DNA of 64,000 nucleotides, from assembly GCA_016618085.1 (NCBI GenBank), contig JABLTG010000006.1, forward strand, positions 204,078 to 268,077, given 5' to 3'. The notes beneath the pieces were generated by a model that worked only from the letters and a program-made list of their open reading frames with translations, was not told where the DNA came from and made no database searches. Source of the DNA: Neovahlkampfia damariscottae. Taxonomy: Eukaryota; Heterolobosea; Selenaionea; Neovahlkampfiida; Neovahlkampfiidae. Of the stretch, positions 21,923-33,171 are shown in pieces; positions within the stretch are counted from its first letter, which is position 1, and the number at the start of each line of letters is the position of its first letter. The position numbers and the translations under genes are program-made.

Positions 21923-24681
21923 TTAAATTAATTTTTTTGCAATTTTGAATTCTTTTAACCAATTTTCTTTTTTTTCAATTGATTCAAAAGAATATTCAAT
22001 TTTTTTATCTTTTGATTTTAAAATTAAATTTTTTTCATTTGATTCTTCAAATTCAATTTCTGAGATTTTGAAGAAATATTTTACTTCAAAATGAATTTCA
22101 TTTTTTTCATTTTCTGATAAAATTTCGTCTAAATTTTTTTGTTCATTTTCATGTATTGATTGAAATTGATTTGGTCCAATTTTTAATTTTTCTAAAGAAT
22201 GAACTAAAATATCATTAAAAAGAAATAAAACACAATTTGTTGTTGAAAGTGATGTTTTTTCTAATACTCTTTCATGTTGAATAAATCTTCTATTTTTAAT
22301 AATAATATCATCAATTTGAAGTAATTTTGATGCAATTTTCTTCATTTTTGTAAATTTATTTCTACTTTGAACTTGTAAATTTAAATAATCAGCTACATCT
22401 GAAATAGTGCATAATGCTTGTTTTAAATCATTAAAATCAATATGATCAGATGGTGATTTCTTTAACATTTCTTGTAATAATAATTTATATCTTGGTATTC
22501 TTTGAATTGGTGTAATTAAGAATGATGTTATTTTTGATCCTTCTGTCATAAACTTATCACCTCTTCTTAAATTTAAAAATGTTTCAAATTTTGAATCTTT
22601 TTTAGATTGTTGAAGAATCCAGTTCAATGATTTTTCATATTTAACAAAATAAGTTGTATCTATATATTAATGAATAATTTAATTTTACATATTTTTAAAT
22701 AAGGTGAGAATTCAACGAATAAATCACCAATTCTTGGATTTTCATGCCAATGATCAATTCTATTCTTAAATTTAACTAATATTTTTGAATTTAATTTATA
22801 AATATTTTCTAATCCAGAAAATACTTCTTCTCTTTTTGATTTTGATACAATTGGATTTAAAAATAAAGGATAATAATATAATTCTAATGTTTTACCAATA
22901 TTAGTTACAAATGCAGTTTCAGTTTCTAAAATTTCCAATGCTAAATTTGCTCTTGCTTGTTCATTAGTTCCTTCTTTAATTTTAATATGTGTTTTTGATA
23001 ATGTTAATAAAACACCTTTTGTTGAATCATTTGATTTATTTGTTGAATCAACAATTGAATTTGAACCAATAGTTGTTGAGTTTATCAAAATTGGTAAAAT
23101 ATTATTTTTTGAAGTATGATTTAAAATTTTTTGTTTTGTAACAATTAACATATCTCTTAAATCTTCTGATATTAAATCTTCACCAATTTGAATAATTTGA
23201 AATTTAAATTCATCATCAGTCTTAAATTTCTTTTTTAAAATTTCTAATTTTGAAGATCCTTTTGATTTAAAAATACCTTTTGGTGATGCTGCTGTAAACA
23301 TTAAAAAAAATGTTGGTTTTTTATATTTTGAAACTAAATCATGACATAATTCTAAAACAGGTGAAAAACTTGGTCTTTGATCTAATTTATTTGATAATAT
23401 CATAAAATCAATAATTGAATAATAATTCTTTATAGGTTCATTTTCACATAAAATTGTATTTCCTTTTCTTGAATTGAATAAAATTAAACTAAATTTATCT
23501 TGACTTTTTAATTTATATTTTATATGTGTATATCTCAATGCAAGTTCAAATGCAACTCCATATCTACTATTTAAGAAAGAAAATTCTTTTTCTTTTAAAA
23601 TATCATTTGTAGGTGAAACATCATTCAAAGCCATCATTTTTGAAGAATCAATCAAAATTATATGATGATCAGAATTATTATCATAATCATATCTGTGTCC
23701 ATCTGCTGATAAAATACCTTCAGGTAACTTGAAAAAAAAAAGTTAAAAAAAGTAAAAAAAATGATACTTGTTCAGATATTTCAGTAATTTTTGAAACAAA
23801 ATCTTTTGAGTATACATCAATTTTTGAATGTCCAACAGACCTTGTACATGGATTTCCAAAAATATTTTTATGTTCACATGTATTAAATGCTTCAGTTTGA
23901 TATGGATCTTTAAAATGAATCATATCCCAATATGCTTCATGTGTAATTTGATCAATATTTGGATATTCTTTTGATATTTTCTCAGACACATGTTTTACAC
24001 CTGTAACATTGAATAAACTTTGATCACAAACAGATCCTTCATTTGATCCACAAATATTATAATGATAATGCCCTCTTCCAAATCTTTTACAATATTCATC
24101 TTGTATTTTAATCTATTGAATATATTTTCTTACGACATTTAAAATTTTTACAAATTTGACCTTGATAAAAGTTCATTGTTGTTTTATCTTCGAACTGTAA
24201 TTTTGTTTGTTCTTTTTGTGATGAAACGAACATTAAATTAAACATTTTTCCATGCTATTATTTTTTTTAAATTCTCTTTTTTCTTACTTCTTTTAAATCA
24301 TGTTTATCTTTATGTCCGTATTCTTTTTGACAAATGAAACCACAACCTGGACAAGCGACATCACAATAATGAAATGTATCTTTTTCTTCTTTTGAATGAC
24401 AACAATGACCTTCATGTTCCAATTTAAAGGGTTCTATAATTTTTGCGCTATTTTATTTTAGTATTTAATTAAAAATCAAACCAATTCTCTCTTCTTCCGA
24501 GTTGAGTTTTTGATTTTCCAAGATCAATAGACTTATCAATTGAACAGTGGCCAGGAAAAGCTATCTCGTCGCACTTTTTGGTACAAGGATGAGAAGAATT
24601 ACAAAAGTGTGTTGTATGTTCTCCTTTTAAAGTACATTTATTTGAACACTGTTTGAAGCAACAGTTATGTTGACAACTCAT
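21923..24681 (-). CDS. Cys-rich / VWA-like / RhoGEF (DH-PH) protein
   Basis: A multi-exon gene of roughly 840 residues. N-terminus: a Cys/His-rich region with repeated C-x-x-x-C and H-x-C spacings ('MSCQHNCCFKQCSNKC', 'HFCNSSHPCTKKC', 'ACPGCGFICQKEYGH', 'CKRFGRGHYHYNICG'), probably zinc-binding. Middle: a VWA-like domain beginning 'HHIILIDSSKMM' with 'FSLILFN' and 'PTFFLMFTAASPKG'. C-terminus: a DH domain ('EILETETAFVTNIGK', 'FLITPIQRIPRYKLLLQEML') and a PH domain ending 'WLKEFKIAKKLI'. DH-PH domains activate Rho GTPases. The front modules may sense a partner or metal. I place the start at the first ATG of the Cys-rich frame (24681). Confidence 0.8.
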
Positions 24682-24824
24682 CTCCAAACAAAACCTACGA
24701 ATTTTTGTAACCAATCAAAATAACAACCAATCCGGTTAAAGAAATTTTATAAATATTTCATTTTCAATTTTTGGCATTCAAATAAAAAATGAATAGAAAA
24801 TAAATTGAAATTTATTTTTGAGTG

Positions 24825-27800
24825 TTAATTTGTTTCAAATGCATCAGAAAGAAGTCTTTCTACTTCTAATTTATGAGCCATTGGATATCCTGTTGCAGGT
24901 GATGATGAAGTAGGTCTTCCTACATACTTTGGAATTCTTTTATCGCCAATATGTTTTAAACTTGTTAAAAATCTAAAGTAAACATGTTGCCAATAACCCA
25001 TATTTTTAGGTTCTTCTTGCACCCAAACTATATCTGCATTTTTATATTTTGAACATTCATCTGCAACTCTGTCAAATGGAAATGGTGATAATTGTTCAAT
25101 TCTAACAATTGCAACATCATTAATTGATCTACGATGTTCAAATAAATCATAATAAACTTTTCCTGTGCAGAAAATGACTCTTTTCACTTTTTCAGGTTCA
25201 ACCAATGTTTCCAAAGAATCTGAATAACATCTTGTGAATTTTGAACCAAGTGACATATCAGAGAATTTTGAGACACATAATTTATGTCTCAAAAGACTTT
25301 TTGGAGTGAGTACAATTAATGGTTTTCTAAAATCCCTTAAACATTGTCTACGTAAAACATGGAAGAAATTTGCAGGTGTCGAACAATTTACAACTTGCAT
25401 ATTGGAATTTTGAATTTGCATTCTTTTTTCAGTTTTCATTTCTGGGTAAACATCTGGGTCTTCATCACATAATTGTAAAAATCTTTCTGGTCTTGCAGAT
25501 GAATGTTCTGGACCTTGACCTTCATAACCATGAGGGAGAAGAATAACTAAACCAGTTTGTCTCAACCATTTGTCTTCCATTGCAGAAACGAATTGATCAA
25601 TAATAATTTGCGCGCCATTTGAAAAATCACCAAATTGAGCCTCCCAGATAATCAATGAATAAGGATTTTCTTGAGAGTAACCTAATTCAAATCCTAAAAC
25701 ACCAAATTCTGAAAGATTACTATTACAAGGATGGAATTTTGCTTGATCTTTTGAAATATTATTTAAAGGGATATAATTGGTTTCAGCATCTGATTGTTCA
25801 ACTAAAACACAATGTCTATGACTGAATGTACCTCTTTCAACATCTTGTCCACTGATTCTAACATGGTATTTTTCTTTTTCCAATAGAGTTCCAAATGCTA
25901 ATGCTTCTCCTAAAGACCAATCAACATCATCCCCTGTTTCAACCATTTTTCTTTTTGCTTTTAAAATTCTTTTAATAACAGGATGAATTTTAAATTCATC
26001 TGGATAACTTGAAAGAGCAATTCCAACTTTTTTTAAAATTTCTTCTTCGACACCTGTGGATCTAACAACAGAATGATGTTTTTCACTTTTGAAATTTCTC
26101 CATAAACTATCTTTTTTAAACCATTCTAATGATGAAGATCTATCTTTCTTTGATAATTCAAATTCATTTTCAAAATGTTGTAAACAATTTTCATTTTGTT
26201 TTTTAAAATCATCATCTGTAATTACATTTTCACCAATGAGTTGTTTTCCATAAATTTCCAAAGTTGTTGGTTGTTTTGCAATTCTTGAATACATTTTTGG
26301 TTGTGTAAAAAATGGTTGATCCAATTCATTGTGCCCCTTAAAATAATGAATCATTTAGAAACTTACATGTCTTCTGTATCCAATAATATCAACAACAATA
26401 TCTTTTTTGAATTTATTTCTCCATTCTGCAGCAAGTTGACAAACATGGACAACTGCTTCTGGATCATCTGCATTCACATGAAAGATTGGAGCTCCAATAA
26501 ATTTAGCTAAATCAGTACAATAAGATGATGATCTTGAATTTCTTGGATTTGTAGTAAATCCAATTTGATTATTTACCACAATATGTAATGTACCTCCTGT
26601 TGTATAATGATGTAAATCTGACAATCCAAATGTTTCATAATTAATTCCTTGTCCTGCAAATGAAGCATCTCCATGTATTAAAATACTCATACTTTTTTCT
26701 CTTTTTTCATCGTTTGAATAGAATTGTTTTGCACGTGTTTTTCCTTCTACAACAGGATTAACAGCTTCAAGATGTGATGGATTTGGTACAAGTGAAAGTT
26801 TAACTTTTTTTTCTACTTGAACGAGTTCTCTTGTCATTGACATTCCTAAATGATATTTTACATCACCAGTTCCATAGGCATCATCAATTGCACCTTTAAA
26901 TTCACGTAAAATATCACTTGTTGGTTTTCTTAAAATACTTTCAAGAACATTTAATCTACCTCTGTGTGGCATTCCAATAACAAATGATTCAACACCTAAT
27001 ACAGCACTTTGATCAATAAATTCTTTCAATCCTGGAATTAATGATTCACAACCTTCAAGACCAAAACGTTTAGCTGTTGGAAATTTCATTGCAAGAAATC
27101 TTTCAAAAGTATCAGCATAAGCAAGTCTATCAAGAACAATTTTTTTTTTTTCTGTTGAAAATTTAAATTTTTCAAATGTTTCTGGAGATAAATACATTAT
27201 TTTTTTTTACCTGCTTTTTCTGAAATCCAATTTTTTTGTTCTTTTGTTTCAAGATGTGAAAATTCAACTCCAATGTGATGACAATAAACTTCTTTTAATC
27301 TTTTAATTAAAGTGTCAAGTTTAACAGGTGGAAAAGAAGGTGAAAGAAAACCAGTTGAAAGATCAACACCAATTTTAACAGGTTTATCATTTTTCAAATA
27401 TTCCATTAATAAAGGATAATTTTCTAACAATAATTCTTTTGGTATTTCATCATTCAAATCAGCATCATTTAAACCTAAAGGACATAATTCTTTTTTTTTT
27501 TTAATATTTTTTTATAAAAACCTGCGATATTGTGTCCTCTTTGTTGATGTGCTTGGATAAATGCTTGAATACTTGTTTTTAGATTTAAAGGTTCGTTTAA
27601 GTCTTGTATTGATGAACTTGATGAATTTGATGTTTGTTGAAAGGACTGTTCATCAGTACCTAGAGATTCAAAATACACTCTCCATGTTTCATCAACAGAA
27701 GATGGGTCTGGTTTTGTTTAATAATTTTTGTGTTACCTGAAACCCAACGCTTTTCCATTTCTTCCATGTAGTTTACAGATGGGTTAGCGAGATTTGAATT

Positions 27801-27875
27801 GAATCTTTTGAAATTACCACTGAAGAATTTGGATGTTGTCCTCAGTAAATTCTTTTTCACTAATCTTGTCAACAT
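24825..27875 (-). CDS. 2-oxoglutarate dehydrogenase E1 component, mitochondrial
   Basis: Five exons give roughly 970 residues. The N-terminus '[18 protein letters not shown]' is Arg/Lys/Ser-rich without acidic residues, a mitochondrial presequence. Catalytic motifs: 'GMPHRGRLN', the ThDP-binding 'GDASFAGQG', '[11 protein letters not shown]', 'ARPERFLQL' and '[12 protein letters not shown]'. It decarboxylates 2-oxoglutarate in the TCA cycle as part of a multi-enzyme complex with lipoylated E2 and E3. Its presence argues for a respiring mitochondrion. The intron near 27170-27197 is only about 29 nt. The start ATG at 27875 has GACCAAT 9 bases upstream on the plus strand (27885-27891). Confidence 0.96.
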
Positions 27876-27884
27876 CAAATTTTT

Positions 27885-27891
27885 GACCAAT
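27885..27891 (-). promoter_or_regulatory. ATTGGTC element (minus strand) before OGDH E1
   Basis: GACCAAT on the plus strand, i.e. ATTGGTC in the gene's own direction, 9 bases before the ATG at 27875. Confidence 0.5.
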
Positions 27892-27899
27892 AGAGAAGC

Positions 27900-28631
27900 T
27901 CTTCCACATTTAAAGAAAAAATGAAAAACTTGGTTTTTACTTACTTCAAAATTTTGTCAAATATAACCAAAAATTCAAATATATAAAGGTAAGTATGAGG
28001 ATTTTTCTTCAAAGTGAAATGTTGCTGAGATGATTGAAAACAATTTATTTTTTACGATGCGGAATATATACTAAAATAATGAAAAAACCGTTATGCTTTA
28101 TATTTAGTATTCTTATATTTGGATGCTAATGACCACCAATTAACAAAGAGACTAAATGCTTTTGATCAAATTTTGATTTACTTATTCAATTTTAAAGAAA
28201 AATCATCAGAATTTTACTCATTACTTCAATGTTATTTATCATTACACAATAACCTTAACAATTTTGTCAAGCATTTCTATTCATTAATCATTTCAATTCT
28301 ATTCATCATTCAGTACAATTTATTAATCACTTCAATTTTATCAATCATTTCCATCTTGTTATTCATTACAATTCTATTTATCATTACAATTTTATTAATC
28401 TCTTCAAGTTATCCTTTTTATGTGCTAGTTGTCACTTGTTCTTAAACAAAAATGCGAACACTGTAGATGATGAGAAATTATACTTCATGACATCAGGTGG
28501 AATTATACCTTGTATGAGAAATCATATACTGTGTCTAGTGCAGGGAAACTTCCTCACTTAGGTCCAGGATATAAGTCACCAAAATTACCTGATATAGCAC
28601 TTCTTCAATTAAAATTTATTTCATTTTATAT
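27900..28631. other. Intergenic stretch with gene-like scraps and degenerate repeats
   Basis: About 730 bp without a complete gene. Two plus-strand pieces look coding: 28119-28250 (reads as a helical peptide but has no clear start or homologue) and about 28500-28635, a frame with 'AGKLPHLGPGYKSPKLPD' ending in TAG at 28633-28635, overlapping the stop of the convergent gene. Between them lies a degenerate 18-bp tandem repeat. AACCGTTATGC at 28086-28096 matches a motif also found before Cdc20. I suspect a decayed gene. Confidence 0.4.
28262..28412. repeat. Degenerate ~18-bp tandem repeat
   Basis: About seven imperfect copies of a unit close to TTACAATTTTATTAATCA. Copies differ at several positions and one is about three bases longer. 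Because the unit is a multiple of three, an open frame of Ile/Leu/Ser-rich peptide appears, which I regard as a by-product of the repeat. Confidence 0.6.
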
Positions 28632-29844
28632 TTAGAACCAATCTGTTCCACCAAATGATCTTGTTTCTTCTGGATCACCAAAAGGACAACACTGTTTACC
28701 CTCTTCTTTCAATGGTTGCCAATCTGCATTTTTCTTGTCCCTGTAATGTCTCAACCAAAATGCTCTGTCAAAACTTTTCAAAAGAGCAGCGTCAGTTTTT
28801 CGATAATCTTCAAGAAATTTTGGAAATTTATCAATAACTTCTTTTAAAAATTCGTCAAGTTCTTTATGATTTTGAAACGAAATTGTTTTATGTTTAAATC
28901 CACATTTTTCTCTAATTACAGATGGAATATCATATTCAATTTTACATTCTCCTTTGGTTCTTAATTTTTTAACATATGATCCTAATTGACCTTTGAATTT
29001 AAGATGTGGATCAATATCAAGAGAAAGTAAAATATCATCAACAAATGCTTGACAATTATTCTCTTTTTTATCATATGGATGAAGAACATTCCATCTTGCT
29101 ATCACTTCAGTAATTTTTTCAATAACAAAATCAACATCAACAACTTCTAAATCATTATCAATATCAACACAAATCAATGCAGCTTGTGAATAAATTTTCT
29201 TTGGAACACATAATGCTCTATTTGTCCATTCTAAATACCATGGACCAATTGAAAGTGCTGAATGAAACATACCACATTGTGGTGATAAATCAAATGTACT
29301 TGCAAAAGGTGAAAGTATTTTTCTGATAGTTTTATCTTTATTTGTTTTAGCAATTTCAGTGATGACTAATTTAATTTTAATTTTTTCATTTGTTTTTGAG
29401 AATAATTCTGAGTCTTCAAATATTTCTTCTTCATCATCATCATTTTGTTGTGAAATTGATTGCGGTGTTGATTCTATACCTGATACTAATGTTGACCTTT
29501 TATTTTCTTTTGGAATTGTTTGAAAATATTCCTATAAAATAATTAGTTATTCTTCTTAATACCATAGCTGATTTAAAGTTTTTATTCAAATAAGCTTCTT
29601 TTATTCCTTCTTCTTCAGCTAATTTAGTGGCTACATTTGATAATTTTTTATGATCAACATTTTTTGGATCCTCACGAGAAGCAGTAATAATTTTTTCTTT
29701 TACGAATTCAAGTTTTTCAAAATCTTTCAATTGTTGAAATTCTTTTTTATCTTTCTCTATTTTAAGTTTAATTTTTTTATTTTCATCAATTGGTTCATTT
29801 GTTTTTGTTGTCTTTTTTTTTCCAAAAGCACCTTTCAAACTCAT
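28632..29844 (-). CDS. Permuted NlpC/P60 (LRAT/PPPDE-like) family protein, copy A
   Basis: 394 residues, two exons (28-nt intron near 29532-29559). Starts 'MSLKGAFGKKK'. The N-terminal 130 residues are a helical, Lys/Glu-rich module with 'AYLNKNFKSAM', shared by the paralogues. A conserved block 'KIKIKLVITEIAKTNKD' follows, then 'GMFHSALSIGPWYLEW' with a His, and 150 residues later 'KKENNCQAFVDDI' with a Cys. His before Cys is the circularly permuted papain-like order of LRAT and PPPDE proteins, so a cysteine peptidase or acyltransferase fold is likely. The C-terminus has the motif 'ALLKSFDRAFWLRHYRD'. The cellular role is unknown. Three paralogues lie in this window. Confidence 0.7.
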
Positions 29845-29904
29845 GACACGTCAAAATTGTTTTTGTTTTATGAAAGAATTTGATTGGTAAAAAAAATTAT
29901 AAGT

Positions 29905-31269
29905 TTATTGATTGTTTTTTATTTTATCTGACCATTCTTTTTGAATTTCTGTATCAATTGGGAACCATTCTTTACCACCTAATGAATTGGTTGAAACAGG
30001 ATCACCAAATGGACAACCACAGGTTCCTTTGATTTCTCCTTTCTTTGGTTTATATTGTTCACTATCAGGTAATTTAAAGTGTCTTAACCAAAAAGCACGA
30101 TCAAAACTTTTTAAAAGCTAAAAAAATAAAGTTATCAAAAAATTAAAATAATACTTGATAATCATCTGGATAATCAGATTTGAATTTTGGATAACTTTCT
30201 TCTATATTTTCAACAAATTTATCTAATTGTTCATGTGACTCAAATTTAATAACTTTATCTTTAATTTCACATTTTTCTTGTATTTCAGGTGAAACTTTAA
30301 ATTCAATATTACAAGTTCCTTTTTTTCTTAATACTTTCAAAAAATCTCCAATTTGTCCTTTGAAATGTTTATCAATATCAATTCCTATTTACAAAAAAAA
30401 ATGAATTTTTAATTTTTTGAAAAAACCTAAAGAAGCAAAAATATCATCAACAAAAAGTTGACAATTGTCACTCATTCTATCATATTTACGAAATATATTC
30501 CATCTTGAAATTACTTCTGAAATTCTTTTAAAGTTAATTTTTTATGAAATAACCTGTCTACAACTACATCAACATCTACAAGTTCCAAATTTGTTGGTAC
30601 ATCAACTGCAACCAACGCAGCACTTGAAAAACATTTCTTTGGAATACATAGACTTTTATTTGTCCATTCTAAATACCAAGGTCCAATGATTATAGCTGAA
30701 TGAAACAAACCTAAATTTTAGAAAATTAAAATATTCATTTTACCAAATTCAGGAGTTAAATTGAATGAACTTGCTACAGGTGATAATATTTTTCTCAATT
30801 GTCTTTCTTTTGGTGTATGAGAAACTTCCGTTATTACCAATTTTATTTTTAGTTTTTCATTAATTTGAACTTGTGGTTGTTTTTCTAATTTTTCAATGAG
30901 TAACATATCATCCATATCATCAAAATTTTCATCATTTAAACTCAAAGATTCACCTGTTGAGTTTGAACTCAATAATTTATTTTTTTCTTGAACGTTTGGT
31001 ACAATTTTAAAAAAATCAATGACTGATTTGAAATCTTTGTTGATATAAGCTTTTTTAATATCTTCTTTAAGTGCTAAATTCTTCGCCATTTGTTTTAATT
31101 TTTTCAAATCTATGTCATTTATTGAAAGGTTTGAAGATTTTAAAACTTTTTCTTGGACAATAGCAACTGCTTCCAATTCATCCATGGATTCAAGTTCTTG
31201 AAATTCTGTTTTTGCTTTATCTGTTAAAATTTTTTCTTTGGTTTGTGTTTGTTTCTTCTTTCCAAACAT
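29905..31269 (-). CDS. Permuted NlpC/P60 (LRAT/PPPDE-like) family protein, copy B
   Basis: About 400 residues in five or so exons, so more intron-rich than its paralogues. Starts 'MFGKKKQTQTKE'. It keeps the N-terminal helical module ('AYINKDFKSVIDFFKIVP'), the block 'KLKIKLVITEVSHTPKERQ', the His motif 'LFHSAIIIGPWYLEW', the Cys motif 'MSDNCQLFVDDI' and the end motif 'LLKSFDRAFWLRHF'. The C-terminus 'KEWSDKIKNNQ' is its own. It is the most diverged of the four copies. It follows copy A in the same direction. GACCAAT lies 12 bases upstream of the start (31281-31287). Confidence 0.68.
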
Positions 31270-31280
31270 TTTTTGACGTT

Positions 31281-31287
31281 GACCAAT
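31281..31287 (-). promoter_or_regulatory. ATTGGTC element (minus strand) before copy B
   Basis: GACCAAT on the plus strand 12 bases upstream of the ATG at 31269; ATTGGTC in the gene's direction. Confidence 0.5.
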
Positions 31288-31422
31288 GATTGGTTGAGAA
31301 ATCTCACAATTTTAAGAACTTTTTGAATACAATCGTCAATTTATTTGGAATCTATTTCGGTTGAATTTTTTTTTTGGCAATGGGTTCGCTTTATTGAGCC
31401 AAAAAAACTCCGATTGCTTATT

Positions 31423-31429
31423 ATTGGTC
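31423..31429 (+). promoter_or_regulatory. ATTGGTC element before acidic membrane protein gene
   Basis: A CCAAT-type heptamer 38 bases upstream of ATG 31468. Confidence 0.45.
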
Positions 31430-31467
31430 AAACATTTTTTAACAGCTACTAACGAATTGGATACAAA

Positions 31468-32324
31468 ATGAGAACGATTTTTTTTGTTGTCCTGCTGTGT
31501 GTATATATTGGTTCTGTAGTATCAGAAACCGCACAAATTGAACAAGCTTTCACCGTTGAGAATTGTACAGCAGACACTTACGCTTTGACTGTAGTTTTTT
31601 CTGCTGCCTTACCAATGTTTGGTCTTGGAAGGTAAAATACTTTATAAAATTAAAAAGATAGATTTTTCATGGGTTACGTAGTTGTAGGTTTGATAAAACT
31701 TTTTGTTTTTTGGTTTGGTGCTTTGTGTTGTTGTGGAGCTTGTTTTGTTAGTTTCAGAACTTTAAGGTCAATTTCAAAAGCAAATAAACACTTAAGACAA
31801 AAAAAGAAAAGAGCAGTAAAATATCGATCAGACTCAGAAAGTAAAAAAAAAAAAAAAATTTTAACTTTTTAACAAAAGACATTTCAGATTCTGATGATGA
31901 AGACGATGATGATTCAGATGATGACGAAGGTGATAAAAATGAACCAAAAGATTCAGATGATGAAGGAGAAGACTCTGACGATGACGAAGGTGCTGATTCT
32001 GATGATGAAAAACGTACAAAAAAAAAAAAGAAACAAAAAAAAAAAAAAGATTCAGATGATGAAGGTGGTGAAGATTCAGAAGCAGCAGAAAAAAAATCAA
32101 ATTCAGAAGAATCTGATTCAGACGATGATTCAGATGTTATTGATTCTGATGATGAAAACGCACCTGCTACGATAAAAAGAAGAAAAAAATTACTTATACG
32201 CTTGAATCTCATTGTTTGGATTTTGGTTTTAACTTTTACTACGGTTGTTTTGGGATGGTTCCTTTTAGACTTTCTTTTAATCGTAACAAGAGTTACTCCA
32301 CCGTACAGATGCAATTATATGTAG
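31468..32324 (+). CDS. Secretory-pathway membrane protein with acidic Asp/Ser/Glu-rich region
   Basis: Three exons give 262 residues. Signal peptide 'MRTIFFVVLLCVYIGSVVS', a short loop with one Cys, a membrane segment including 'GLIKLFVFWFGALCCCGACF', a basic stretch, then about 90 residues of repeated S-D-D-E units broken by Lys runs. A final hydrophobic segment 'LIVWILVLTFTTVVLGWFLL' and the tail 'RVTPPYRCNYM' close the protein. The acidic part could bind calcium or basic partners. I do not recognise the family. The reading frame is set by splicing at two introns (30 and 38 nt); other frames through the acidic repeat are shadows. Ends with TAG, rare here. Confidence 0.65.
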
Positions 32325-32361
32325 AAAAAAAAATATTGTATCAATAAAAAATTTCTCTTTT

Positions 32362-32983
32362 TCAGTGTTGTTTTACAAATTCCAAACTAATTTCATTTTG
32401 ATAGTCTTTCAATTGTTGGACAAATCCTTTGTTTGGCATAATTATCTCTCTTGATGTTTTGATGTGTTGAACTGTTTTTTCAAATGTCCATGACTTAGTT
32501 TTCATTAAATAGGCAATGCAGACTGATGAACTTCGAGAGACACCTGCCACACTAATTGTGAAATTTTTAAGAACTTTTTTTTTATACCAATGAATTAAGA
32601 CTCCAGTGCCTTCAGTTAATCCTTCTTGGATAAATTCATTTGTCTCTGAAAATATTTCTTTCAAATTGAAACTTTCACAATCACTAACAGAAATTGATTT
32701 GTACTTGAAATTCTAGTGGAACTTGTCAAAAAAAATATATTTTTAAAATTACATTCGGATAGTGTTGTCTCGGTGATTTACATACTTGTACAATATGACT
32801 TATGTTTTTTTTTTTCAAAAGGTTCAAGTTCTATGAAAAATTTAACACAGACTTTCTGAATACCTTTTCCGCTTCAATGCAGCCAATGAATAAATTTTCA
32901 TCCACCTCATTCATCATAGAAACTGAGTAGCTGTCATCAGGTGGTATTTCTGATTCCTCTTCATCTTCTGTGTACCAACTCAT
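32362..32983 (-). CDS. Dual-specificity protein phosphatase
   Basis: Four exons (introns of 33, 40 and 36 nt) give 170 residues. The active-site loop 'HCVAGVSRSSS' (H-C-x5-R-S) is complete only after removing the 36-nt intron that interrupts the Cys codon. Upstream is 'VDENLFIGCIEAE', the typical start of the DSP fold, and downstream 'IAYLMKTKSWTFEKTVQHIK'. The general acid Asp is probably in 'SVSDCESFN'. Such small atypical DUSPs remove phosphate from Tyr and Thr or from other substrates. The N-terminus is a short acidic extension. GACCAAT lies 16 bases upstream (33000-33006). Confidence 0.85.
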
Positions 32984-32999
32984 TTCACTTGAGACGCTG

Positions 33000-33006
33000 G
33001 ACCAAT
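33000..33006 (-). promoter_or_regulatory. ATTGGTC element (minus strand) before phosphatase gene
   Basis: GACCAAT on the plus strand, 16 bases before the ATG at 32983. Confidence 0.5.
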
Positions 33007-33123
33007 GAAATTTGATCTGTTGAAAAGAATCATTTCAATCGATTGAAAAATATTCTTGACATTCATTTTTAAAAATATTGAGTAAATGTTCACCTCTGAT
33101 GATTTACTTCAATCATAAATCTC

Positions 33124-33154
33124 ATTGGTCACTTGAAAAACAGTTTTATTGGTC
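33124..33154 (+). promoter_or_regulatory. Two ATTGGTC elements before RalGAP-like gene
   Basis: ATTGGTC occurs twice, at 33124-33130 and 33148-33154, in the same orientation, ahead of ATG 33172. The spacing is 24 bases. Confidence 0.5.
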
Positions 33155-33171
33155 CAAATTACAAGCACAAA

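Noticed and set aside
28119-28445. 108-residue hydrophobic ORF
   Set aside because: Most of it is produced by the in-frame 18-bp repeat; no start context and no family match. Kept only as part of a possibly decayed region.
31894-32175. Plus-strand Met/Lys-rich frame through the acidic repeat of the membrane protein gene
   Set aside because: It is a shadow frame of the GAT-GAT-GAA repeat. The true frame is fixed by the two splice junctions and by the hydrophobic ends.
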